Below are positions 53,406 to 60,445 of a stretch of 64,000 bases of DNA, piece after piece. Positions within the stretch are counted from its first letter, which is position 1. Each line of letters starts with the position of its first letter. Location: contig NZ_CP066306.1 of NCBI RefSeq assembly GCF_016406145.1, positions 3,596,001 through 3,660,000 on the forward strand, written 5' to 3'. The notes beneath the pieces are model-generated. The model had not been told where the DNA came from. It searched no databases and saw only the letters and a program-made list of their open reading frames with translations. The stretch comes from Pseudomonas putida (GTDB taxonomy: Bacteria; Pseudomonadota; Gammaproteobacteria; Pseudomonadales; Pseudomonadaceae). Position numbers and translations under genes: made by a program.

Positions 53406-54047
53406 TCAGTCCTGCTTGTCCTTGATGGCCTTGAGTAAAGCATCGATATCGGCACGCCGACCCTGATCGGCCAATTCACGCCCCGGCCGAGGCGGAGCCT
53501 GCAAGGCTTTCTGCAGGGCTGCAGTTGCTTCTGGGTAGTGTTTTTGTCGATACAGATGATCAGCCCAGAAATAGTTGCTGTCGATACCGCCGGGGTTTAT
53601 CTCCAAGGCCTTGCGCAGCAGCTTGTCGGCCATCTGCGCATCGCCGAAACCGATCGGCCAACCGGGTACTTGGTCGTACAGTGTGCCCAGGCTGGTATAG
53701 GCCGAGCCCTGCAGGGCATTGGGGTCAAGTTTCATGGCTTGCTCAAGGCTGGCCTTCGCCGCCTTGACCTTGCTCAGTGCGCCAAGGCCGCCAGTGGCTC
53801 CCGCCCAGCTGCTGTTGATGATGCCCTCCCAGATCAGTGGCTCTGCTGTGCCGGGGTATTGATGAACGAATGCCGCCGCGTCACCTGCCAGTTTTTCGAA
53901 CGCGTCGGCACGCTGGTCCTTGGGTAACTGGTACTGGATCTGCGCCCAGCGCTGTTGTAGATCGCTCAGGTGCTGCGTACCTGCCTGGTCCAGCGCCCAG
54001 GTGAAGGGGGCGAAGGCCAGCAAGCTGGCGATAAGCAGTCGCTTCAT
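53406..54047 (-). CDS. Exported TPR protein, TatT-like
   Basis: A 213-residue protein with a signal peptide (KRLLIASLLAFAPFTWA) and TPR-like repeats (AAKASLEQAMKLDPNALQGSAYTSLGTLY and LLRKALEINPGGIDSNYFWADHLYRQKHYPEATAALQKAL, in pieces). It resembles TatT-type periplasmic TPR proteins of TRAP systems, but no TRAP genes are near. It overlaps the SDR gene by ATGA. Within this operon it may bind or carry the hydrophobic product in the periplasm, which is only a guess. Confidence 0.88.
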   Translation of the reverse strand: MKRLLIASLLAFAPFTWALDQAGTQHLSDLQQRWAQIQYQLPKDQRADAFEKLAGDAAAFVHQYPGTAEPLIWEGIINSSWAGATGGLGALSKVKAAKASLEQAMKLDPNALQGSAYTSLGTLYDQVPGWPIGFGDAQMADKLLRKALEINPGGIDSNYFWADHLYRQKHYPEATAALQKALQAPPRPGRELADQGRRADIDALLKAIKDKQD

Positions 54048-54850
54048 TTGATCGATTCCTTGGAATGGCTACCGATGTAGCGGCGGATGACAGGCAGTTG
54101 TTTGCGCAGTGCTCGGTCGACCACACCCGGCAACATGCCGTTGATGCGCACGAAGAGCTTTTCCGGCCAACCCAGGTACAGCTCGCTGCGCTCGGACTGC
54201 ACCGCCTCGAGCACTGCACGGGCAACATCCGCCGGGTCGTCCATACCGACCTTCAAAGCCTGGTTGAGCGCTGTTGCAGCGCTGCTGTTCATTGCCGTGC
54301 GCGTTGCCCGGGGCGCTGCATAGAGCACATTCACCGTGGTATCGGCCAGCTCGCGGCGAAGCGCTTCCGAGAAGCCGCGCAACGCGAACTTGCTGGCGCA
54401 GTAGGTGGCATAGCCGGGGTAGCCGATCGAGCCGTAGGTGGAGCCGACATTGACCACCAACGCCTTGGGTTGGGCGCGCAGCAACGGCAGGCAGGCACGG
54501 GTCAATTGCAGAGGGGCCTTGAGGTTGATGTCCAGCAACTCGTCGAGCGCGTGCTCGTCCAGTTGGTCGAGCAAGGCGAAGCGGTTCACCCCGGCAGCGT
54601 TGATCAGCACATTGACGCCACCCATTTCGCGGGCCCGAGCGACCACCTGCTCGCGCCCCTCCTGGTTACGCAGGTCGGCGGTCTGCCAACGCAGCCGGTC
54701 CGGGTAGCGGTTCATCAGGCCTGCCAGCTTGCCCATGTGCCGGCTGACCGCCAGCACCCGGGCACCGGCTGCGCACAATTGTTCGGCCAGCTCCAGGCCG
54801 ATGCCACCACTGGCACCGGTGAGAATCACCACGGATTCAGGCAAGCGCAT
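54044..54850 (-). CDS. Short-chain dehydrogenase/reductase
   Basis: A 268-residue classical SDR. The cofactor motif is TGASGGIG, then a D-L-R after the second strand, INAAGVN, catalytic serine in NVGSTYGS and the YCASK box (YATYCASKFALRGF). The C-terminal 70 residues include GWPEKLFVRINGMLPG, a segment shared with lipid-acting SDRs. It would reduce or oxidise a carbonyl/alcohol with NAD(P)H. I chose the ATG at 54850 (GAGG upstream); the gene overlaps the diiron-oxidase gene by 14 bp. Confidence 0.92.
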   Translation of the reverse strand: MRLPESVVILTGASGGIGLELAEQLCAAGARVLAVSRHMGKLAGLMNRYPDRLRWQTADLRNQEGREQVVARAREMGGVNVLINAAGVNRFALLDQLDEHALDELLDINLKAPLQLTRACLPLLRAQPKALVVNVGSTYGSIGYPGYATYCASKFALRGFSEALRRELADTTVNVLYAAPRATRTAMNSSAATALNQALKVGMDDPADVARAVLEAVQSERSELYLGWPEKLFVRINGMLPGVVDRALRKQLPVIRRYIGSHSKESIK

Positions 54851-55517
54851 GGCGCACCTCGTGCTGCCCGGCGCGTGGCAGGCTTTGGAACATCTCGGTG
54901 TACAGGCGGTAGACGACCTTGGCCGCGTGGATGACGGCTTGCTGGTCAGCGTCATCGTCGAGGCGGTCCATCAGCTGCTTGTAGGTCACCATGTGGTCCT
55001 GGTCGAGCGCACCATGGGAACTCAGGTAGCTGAAGGCGGTATCAGGCAGGGCAAGCGTGCCTTGGATGGTGCCCGCAGCCTGGGTGGCCAAGGCGATGCT
55101 GGTGCCTTCGAGCACATTGACCATGCCGAACAGCCCGACCGGGTTGCCGCGGGCGATCAAGTCGTAGAGGTAGGCGACCATCAGCTCGATCGATTGCGCT
55201 GGCCGACCATCACGCACGGCCTCCCAATTGCCGCCGCAGGCCTTGATGTCGTTGAGGATCCACTGCTCGTGGCCGTACTCCTCCTCGATGTATTCGCATA
55301 CCGCGCCGCGCAGCCACTCCAGGCGCGAAGGCAGCCGCGCGCCACAAGCCATCATCAGCGGGACGGTATGGCGCACATGGTGATAGGCCTGGGTCAGGAA
55401 GGCGATGTAGCTGTCCAGGCTGACCTGGCCGGCCAGCGCGTCCCGGATGACCGGCACGGCGAACAGCGCCTGACGTTCCTGAGTAGTTTGTATTTGCAGG
55501 GTGTCGAAAAAGGACAT
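54837..55517 (-). CDS. Haem-oxygenase-like diiron oxidase (HDO; iron-containing redox enzyme family)
   Basis: A 226-residue all-helical protein starting MSFFDTLQIQTTQ at 55517, with GAGG upstream. It carries metal-ligand patterns like those of UndA, the lauric-acid-cleaving HDO: EEEYGHEQW (E-x-x-H), VLEGTSIA (E), and SSHGALDQDHMV (H-x3-D-x2-H). The first ligand helix reads AYHHVRHTVPLM, with histidine where I recall glutamate in UndA. Known HDOs cleave C-C bonds, desaturate or N-oxygenate fatty acids and amino acids with O2. Such genes are often mislabelled TenA regulators. It lies 8 bp after the ligase gene, so its substrate may be an activated or transferred acyl group. Confidence 0.85.
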   Translation of the reverse strand: MSFFDTLQIQTTQERQALFAVPVIRDALAGQVSLDSYIAFLTQAYHHVRHTVPLMMACGARLPSRLEWLRGAVCEYIEEEYGHEQWILNDIKACGGNWEAVRDGRPAQSIELMVAYLYDLIARGNPVGLFGMVNVLEGTSIALATQAAGTIQGTLALPDTAFSYLSSHGALDQDHMVTYKQLMDRLDDDADQQAVIHAAKVVYRLYTEMFQSLPRAGQHEVRHALA

Positions 55518-55525
55518 GGTCAACC

Positions 55526-56989
55526 TCACAGCGAAATGTCGGATAACAGGGCGTGATAGCGCTGCAGGATCGCCTCGCGTCGCGGGCGGCCGTTGGCAGT
55601 CAGGGTTTCGTCGCGCTCGCTCAAGGGAGCGGGAAGACGGCGCCAGGTATGTACCTGGGCGTAATCGGGCAATTGCGCGTTGCAGTGTTGTACGGCCAGC
55701 TCGATGGCCTCGTCGGTGGCCGTGGGGTCCAGTGGCCAGAGCAGTGCCAGGTTGCGCGGCAGGCCTTCGCCATGCACAAACGCCTGGGCAATCACACCGC
55801 CCTGGGTGAGTTCGGACTCCACCCATTCCGGGTTGACGTTACGCCCGAAACTGGTGATGAACTGGTGCTTCTTGCGACCGTCGAGGTAGAGGTAACCCTC
55901 TTCGTCGAGGTGACCGAGGTCACCCGTTGCCCACCACTTGTCGCTGACCGGTGTGTCCTCCAGATAGCCCAACAAGGTCGAGCCGGCCACCAGCACCTCG
56001 CCATCCCCCGCGATGCGCACCCGCACATGGGGCAACGGCTTGCCGACGCTGCCAACGCGCACGGCCCCTGGCCGGTTCAGCGCCACCACCGAGGCGCACT
56101 CGGACAACCCGTAACCCTCGAACACCGGCAAGCCCACCGTCTCGGCCCGGGCCAGCAGGCTGGGTGACACCCGCGCGCCGCCCACCGCCACGAAGCGCAG
56201 CGGGCCAACACGCATAAGCCCGCGCTCGACGGCGGTGACCAGCCCCATCAGCAACTGCGGCACGAGGATCAGGCTCTGCGCGCCACTGAGCGCAATGGCC
56301 CCCAGCAAGCGCTTGAAATCCACCTGGCTTGCCCCGCCCATGCCCAGTTGTTGCTGTGGATAGAGCTGGACGCAGGCACCCGCCATAAGCGCGGCGTACA
56401 CGCCCAGGTTCTCCAGCAAGACGCCCAGAGGCAGTACGGCCAGATAACGCTGAGGCTCGGCTGGCCGGCTGGCAGCTTCCAACTCACGCGCCACCCGCAA
56501 CATGGCCTCTGCTCCCAGGCACACGCCCTTTGGTGCCCCGGTGCTGCCAGAGGTGTAGGTAATCTTTGCCGTGCCCGCCGGCATCGCAATGGCGCCGTGC
56601 GGTCGCGTCCAGAAGCCCCCTGGCTGCTGGGCAAAGCCTTGCTCAAGGAGCTGGGCCGTCCATGGTGGTTCGCACAAAACAATCGTCGCACCACTCTGCT
56701 TCAGGCAATGTCGAAACTGAGCCGCGCTGAAGAACGACGGTACGATCACGCACGGACGCTCGGCGAACAGTGCCGCCAGGTCCCAGAACAGCACTTCAGG
56801 ACCGTTATCCAGTACCACCACGAACGCGCCCGGTGGCTGGCTCTGCAAGCGGGCTATACGGGACTCAACCTCGTCGAGGAGTTGCCGGTAGGTATAACGC
56901 TGAACGGGGCCCTGCACAGCTACAGCATCAGCTTTGTGCTCGGCATGCTGGAGCAGCAAGGCCCGAAAGGCGCTCGGTTCATGCGGCAT
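55526..56989 (-). CDS. AMP-forming acyl/aryl ligase (ANL superfamily)
   Basis: A 487-residue adenylating enzyme. Core motifs are A3 ITYTSGSTGAPKGV, A5 FEGYGLSECAS, A7 WWATGDLGHLDEEGYLYLDGR (in pieces) and A8 near KKHQFITSFGRNVNPEWVE. In the A10 motif, TANGRPRREA, arginine (about residue 468) stands where the catalytic lysine usually is. The NVNPEWVE segment is typical of ligases acting on long-chain fatty acids. No acyl-carrier protein is encoded nearby. It overlaps the hemolysin-family gene by 11 bp. It probably activates a fatty acid for the operon's later steps. Confidence 0.88.
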   Translation of the reverse strand: MPHEPSAFRALLLQHAEHKADAVAVQGPVQRYTYRQLLDEVESRIARLQSQPPGAFVVVLDNGPEVLFWDLAALFAERPCVIVPSFFSAAQFRHCLKQSGATIVLCEPPWTAQLLEQGFAQQPGGFWTRPHGAIAMPAGTAKITYTSGSTGAPKGVCLGAEAMLRVARELEAASRPAEPQRYLAVLPLGVLLENLGVYAALMAGACVQLYPQQQLGMGGASQVDFKRLLGAIALSGAQSLILVPQLLMGLVTAVERGLMRVGPLRFVAVGGARVSPSLLARAETVGLPVFEGYGLSECASVVALNRPGAVRVGSVGKPLPHVRVRIAGDGEVLVAGSTLLGYLEDTPVSDKWWATGDLGHLDEEGYLYLDGRKKHQFITSFGRNVNPEWVESELTQGGVIAQAFVHGEGLPRNLALLWPLDPTATDEAIELAVQHCNAQLPDYAQVHTWRRLPAPLSERDETLTANGRPRREAILQRYHALLSDISL

Positions 56990-57656
56990 GACCGGCCTCC
57001 TGGGCTAGACAGGGAAACCCAAGGCGCTGAAACACACCCGCGCGGGTCAGGGCATCGAAGCCAAAGCCGATGTTGCCGGCGAATACCTGGGGGCGTTGAT
57101 CGTAGTAGCTACCCCACTGATCCACCTGGCCCTCTAGACGTTCCGGGTCGGCCGCCGCCAATACCGTGGGCATCAGCCCCAGCCGCTGGAAGCTGTTGAT
57201 CAGCGTCGCCGCACCCGTGAATGCGACCCACTCCAGACCACGCATGGCCAACAACCACGTCACGGCAATGATCATGATCCGCGCGCTGCCGGCGCTGGAT
57301 GACGCCAGGTTGCCCACCTCGACCATGCATGCCCGGTCCAGGGAAACGCCGGCGACCTGCGAGATGGTCGCCTCTACAGGCGCATCCAGGTATCGCTCGA
57401 GGAACAGAGGACCGTCGCTCGCCGGTCGCATGCCGGCGGCAGCAATCAGTCGGCCACGACTGTCATGCAATGCCAGCAGTTCTGGCAAGTAATGCTGCAC
57501 ATCTGCCTGATGCACGGTGGCAAAGCACTGGTGGATGAAATGCTGCAAGGCTTCGCGTGCCGGATCACCTGCAATGTGAAGCGTCAGGTGCGCGTGATGG
57601 TCGGCATGGCTACCAATGGGTAGCGGGAGCAGAGTGCTCCAGTGAGGCTGGGTCAT
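56979..57656 (-). CDS. Thermostable-hemolysin-family protein (delta-VPH type, GNAT-like)
   Basis: A 225-residue protein of the T_hemolysin family, named after the Vibrio thermostable delta hemolysin. Visible marks are CFATVHQADVQHYLPELLAL, RLIAAAGMRPA, PLFLERYLDAPVE, MVEVGNLASSSAGSARIMI and WVAFTGAATLINSFQRLGL. The EVGNLAS and GSAR pattern recalls GNAT/acyl-homoserine-lactone-synthase-like acyltransferases, so the haemolysis reported for this family may come from a product rather than a pore. GGGGGAG precedes the ATG. It is the first gene of the operon. Confidence 0.88.
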   Translation of the reverse strand: MTQPHWSTLLPLPIGSHADHHAHLTLHIAGDPAREALQHFIHQCFATVHQADVQHYLPELLALHDSRGRLIAAAGMRPASDGPLFLERYLDAPVEATISQVAGVSLDRACMVEVGNLASSSAGSARIMIIAVTWLLAMRGLEWVAFTGAATLINSFQRLGLMPTVLAAADPERLEGQVDQWGSYYDQRPQVFAGNIGFGFDALTRAGVFQRLGFPCLAQEAGHAA

Positions 57657-57720
57657 GAAACTCCCCCCGTTTGGGTTCGACGGAGGGATTATCGGAACCG
57701 AATCTGAATGGAATCTGAAG
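57657..57720 (-). promoter_or_regulatory. Promoter of the HDO/hemolysin operon with OmpR-type direct repeat
   Basis: Read leftward, TTCAGATTC occurs twice (plus-strand GAATCTGAA at 57711-57719 and 57700-57708), exactly 11 bp apart. This is the spacing of OmpR/PhoB-family half-sites. A -10-like GATAAT lies at 57688-57693, and the expected -35 position, 17 bp upstream, falls in the distal repeat. That is the layout of an activator-dependent promoter. The leader would be about 25 bases. Confidence 0.6.
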
Positions 57721-57759
57721 TCGAACAGCCCAGGGCGTTTGTGACCATGGTACGACGCG

Positions 57760-58034
57760 TAGAAAGAACGTATTGCCTACTTGCAAGGGCTACGCATTCG
57801 CTGGACGTCCGATAAGGGTCGAAAGTTGCCGGTCGTGGATGGCTACTTACGACCCAAAGCTGCCCTTCACGAGGGGCAGCAATTTGCCAGAAGCGGACTG
57901 AGGAACGGTAAATAAATCTGTCCCCTTTTCGTTGGGTTGCCAAGCGACCCCAAAAGAAAGAGTACGGTGAGTCAGGCACTCTTCGACTGCTGGTTTTGGG
58001 GCTGCTTCGCAACCAAACGCGGGACAAGCCCGCT
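57760..58034. repeat. Repeat-rich intergenic DNA with half of a REP element
   Basis: It contains a decayed GGTCGAAAG...GACCCAAAGC palindrome (about 57815-57880) and then, from about 57995, GGGGCTGCTTCGCAACC and CGCGGGACAAGCCCGCT, the body of a Pseudomonas REP. The REP continues at 59405 with CGCCACAGG, so the IS256-family element split it. The 8 bases 58027-58034 (AGCCCGCT) are the left target duplication. Confidence 0.75.
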
Positions 58035-59396
58035 GGAAGTGTCAGATTTTTTGTGTGCGGGCCGGTAACGGCCTGCCGTCAGGCAGGCCCTGACTTTCAC
58101 CAAGTCGCCCTGATGAACCGATCTCCGTACAAAATCGCGAATTGATTCATTGCACTTTTCCAATCATGCGCCGCTGAGCCCCAGTTCGCCGTGATGTTTC
58201 GCAGCCCCAGCCAGATCAGCTTGGTAGCTGCGTCATCGTTCGGGAAATGGCCTCGGGTCTTAATGATCTTGCGCAGCTGGGCATTGATACTCTCGATGGC
58301 GTTGGTGGTGTAGATCACTTTCCGGATGGCTGGCGGGAAGACAAAGAAGGGAATCACTCGATCCCAGGCGCGTCTCCAGGCCGCAACGACCGTTGGATAC
58401 TGCTTGCCCCAGGGCCCGTTTTCAAACTCATCGAGTGCCTGCTCAGCCGCTTCGGCGTTGATGGCCTGGTAGATCGGCTTGAGCGCCTTGGCCAGTGCCC
58501 GGCGCTTGTCCCAGGCCGCGTAGTCCAGGCTGTTGCGGATCAGGTGCACGATACAGGTCTGCAGCGTCGCCTCTGGAAACACGGCGCTGAGAGCCTCTGG
58601 CATGCCTTTGAGGCCATCGGTCACGGCAATCAGCACATCCTCGACACCACGTGTCTTGAGATCGTTGAAGACCTTCATCCAGAACTTCGCACCCTCGGTG
58701 TTCTCGATCCAGATGCCCAAGATATCGCGCGTCCCGTCGGGTAGAACGCCCAGCGCCAAGTAAATGGCCTTGTTGCGCACCAAGCCTTCTTCGCGGATCT
58801 TCACCCGCAGCGCATCGAAGAAAATAACCGGGTACATCGGCTCCAGTGGCCGTTGTTGCCACGTGCCAATCTCTTCCATGACCTCGTCTGTCACAGAGCT
58901 GATGAAGTCGGGTGAGACCTCTGTTCCATACTGCTCGGACAGAAAGGCCCGGATCTCTCTGACCGTCATGCCACGGGCGTACATGGCGATGATCTTGTCA
59001 TCGAAACCGGTGTACCGCCGCTCATGCTTGGGGATGAGAATGGGCGCAAAACTGCCGTCTCGGTCACGAGGAATTTCCAGCCGCAGCGGGCCATCACCGG
59101 TCAAAACCGTCTTGCCACTCTTGCCGTTACGCTGATTGGTTTCATCCTCTGGGCGCTGCGCGCCCGGCGGATAGCCCAGGTGGTGGCCAAGTTCGGCATG
59201 CAGAGCGCGCTCGATCAAGGCCTTCTTGAACGCCGCAGAGGCATCCTCGATAGCCTCTGCGGTCATCAGACCCTCACCGAACTGCTCCAGCAGCTCTTTG
59301 GGGATTTTGGGCAGGTCACGCAAGGGTTTCTTTTTGGTTGGCATACATGCACCTCTTACTCATGTTATGCCCGAACACAAAATTTCTGACACCCTC
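58035..59396 (-). mobile_element. IS256-family insertion sequence, complete, with 8-bp target duplication
   Basis: A 1362-bp element with imperfect terminal repeats of about 28 bp. The left end has GTGTCAGATTTTTTGTGT then CGGGC; the right end, read inward, has GTGTCAGAAATTTTGTGT then CGGGC. AGCCCGCT flanks it on both sides (58027-58034 and 59397-59404). One intact transposase gene lies inside. Perfect flanks and an intact gene suggest a fairly recent insertion. Confidence 0.9.
58097..59344 (-). CDS. IS256-family (Mutator-type) transposase
   Basis: A 415-residue DDE transposase. It shows GKSGKTVLTGDGPLRLEIPRDRDG (in pieces), YPVIFFDALRVKIRE with the first catalytic aspartate, VTDGLKGMPEAL with the second, LQTCIVHLIRNSL, and VIYTTNAIESINAQLRK with the glutamate region. 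It appears full length without frameshift. Confidence 0.95.
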   Translation of the reverse strand: MPTKKKPLRDLPKIPKELLEQFGEGLMTAEAIEDASAAFKKALIERALHAELGHHLGYPPGAQRPEDETNQRNGKSGKTVLTGDGPLRLEIPRDRDGSFAPILIPKHERRYTGFDDKIIAMYARGMTVREIRAFLSEQYGTEVSPDFISSVTDEVMEEIGTWQQRPLEPMYPVIFFDALRVKIREEGLVRNKAIYLALGVLPDGTRDILGIWIENTEGAKFWMKVFNDLKTRGVEDVLIAVTDGLKGMPEALSAVFPEATLQTCIVHLIRNSLDYAAWDKRRALAKALKPIYQAINAEAAEQALDEFENGPWGKQYPTVVAAWRRAWDRVIPFFVFPPAIRKVIYTTNAIESINAQLRKIIKTRGHFPNDDAATKLIWLGLRNITANWGSAAHDWKSAMNQFAILYGDRFIRATW

Positions 59397-59476
59397 AGCC
59401 CGCTCGCCACAGGTTACTTATTGCCTGTTCTACCTGAATACCTTGAAAAGGCTGCATCTACCTCGCAGCCAAAAAG

Positions 59477-60241
59477 CTAGGACAAATCAGCGACAGGGCT
59501 GACGCTACTGTCTCGTTCTGCGATGCTCAACACCACCGGTAGCTGCTGCACCACAGGTACCTCGGCCGTCTTCTCAAGAAGTTCACCCAAGTCGAAAACG
59601 GCCATTTCGACATAGCGTTTTATGCACATCCGCTCGTAGGAAACGCTGCGAATACCGTCCAGTACCAGCCAGTTCAAGAACAGTGCGCCCATACCCAGCA
59701 CCACGATCACCGAGCCCTTGCCCCATGTGAACAAAGGCGTGGCTTTAATAATTTCCGTGCACAACGCGATCATTAGGGCGATCAGAGAGGCGAAACTCAG
59801 GTTCTGCGATAAAGCAGGCCTGGCGGGTTTTCCGGTCAGGCCTGCATAAGCTGACAACTCGCGTAGTTTCTCTACCGTGTAGCCCTCCTTGTGCAATCCC
59901 TCCAGAAAGAAGGCATAACAAAGGGTGTTTTCCCGCTCAAGGCTCGGCTGCTGGTCAATCGCGTGATCTGCAAACTGCTTCGGGTAAACTATGCGCAATG
60001 CCTTAAGGCGCGTGACATAGAGTAGAAGAGCCCAAGGAGCCAGTGCCATGTAGGTGTAAGGAATTAGCGTAGGGTTCTTGATGCCGAACATTGCGAACAC
60101 AAAAAGCAATGCGGTTGACCCTACAGCTGACCACATTGGCCATAACTTGCGAGCATTATGGAGTTTGAAGATGTGTTTGTTGGGTTGTTTACGACTGATT
60201 TTATAAAGGGCCTCGAGTTGAGCCCATTCCTTGAGTTTCAT
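59477..60241 (-). CDS. Unknown inner-membrane protein between two insertion sequences
   Basis: A 254-residue protein with four predicted membrane segments in two pairs (about residues 38-56 and 62-80; 148-166 and 174-196), a cytoplasmic middle part with ENTLCYAFFLEGLHKEGYT, and a C-terminal soluble tail with DLGELLEKTAEVPVVQQLP. GC content is lower than its neighbours. I recognise no family. It is isolated, flanked by repeats and insertion sequences. Confidence 0.7.
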   Translation of the reverse strand: MKLKEWAQLEALYKISRKQPNKHIFKLHNARKLWPMWSAVGSTALLFVFAMFGIKNPTLIPYTYMALAPWALLLYVTRLKALRIVYPKQFADHAIDQQPSLERENTLCYAFFLEGLHKEGYTVEKLRELSAYAGLTGKPARPALSQNLSFASLIALMIALCTEIIKATPLFTWGKGSVIVVLGMGALFLNWLVLDGIRSVSYERMCIKRYVEMAVFDLGELLEKTAEVPVVQQLPVVLSIAERDSSVSPVADLS

Positions 60242-60396
60242 GACCCGTCCTTATTTTGAAAGTCGTGATAGCTGAGCGGTACAACGTTGCCCGCAATTGC
60301 CACTGCTTACAACCCACAGCCAAAAAAGACGATCGAAAGGCGACAGATTTATTTTTCTATCACTGTCCGATTTTGGCCGTTAGCGCCCTCCACAAC

Positions 60397-60445
60397 GGGC
60401 GGCTTTGGGTCGATAGCGGTCACTCACGACCGGCTGCTTTCGACC
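60397..60445. repeat. Palindromic intergenic repeat split by the IS1182-family element
   Basis: GGCTTTGGGTCGATAGCGGTC, a short spacer, then GACCGGCTGCTTTCGACC. After the insertion, CAAAGC at 62128-62133 completes the mirror arm. A related decayed copy is at about 57815-57880. Confidence 0.65.

Noticed and set aside
54065..54934. 289-codon plus-strand frame opposite the SDR gene
   Set aside because: Antisense shadow; histidine/glutamine-rich composition without motifs.
56348..57199. 283-codon plus-strand frame opposite the ligase and hemolysin genes
   Set aside because: Spans two real genes on the other strand and shows no domain.
50300..57760. A second copy of the tRNA-Gly attachment core on the right side
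   Set aside because: No matching 18-20-base sequence was seen by eye near the backbone break or in later gaps.
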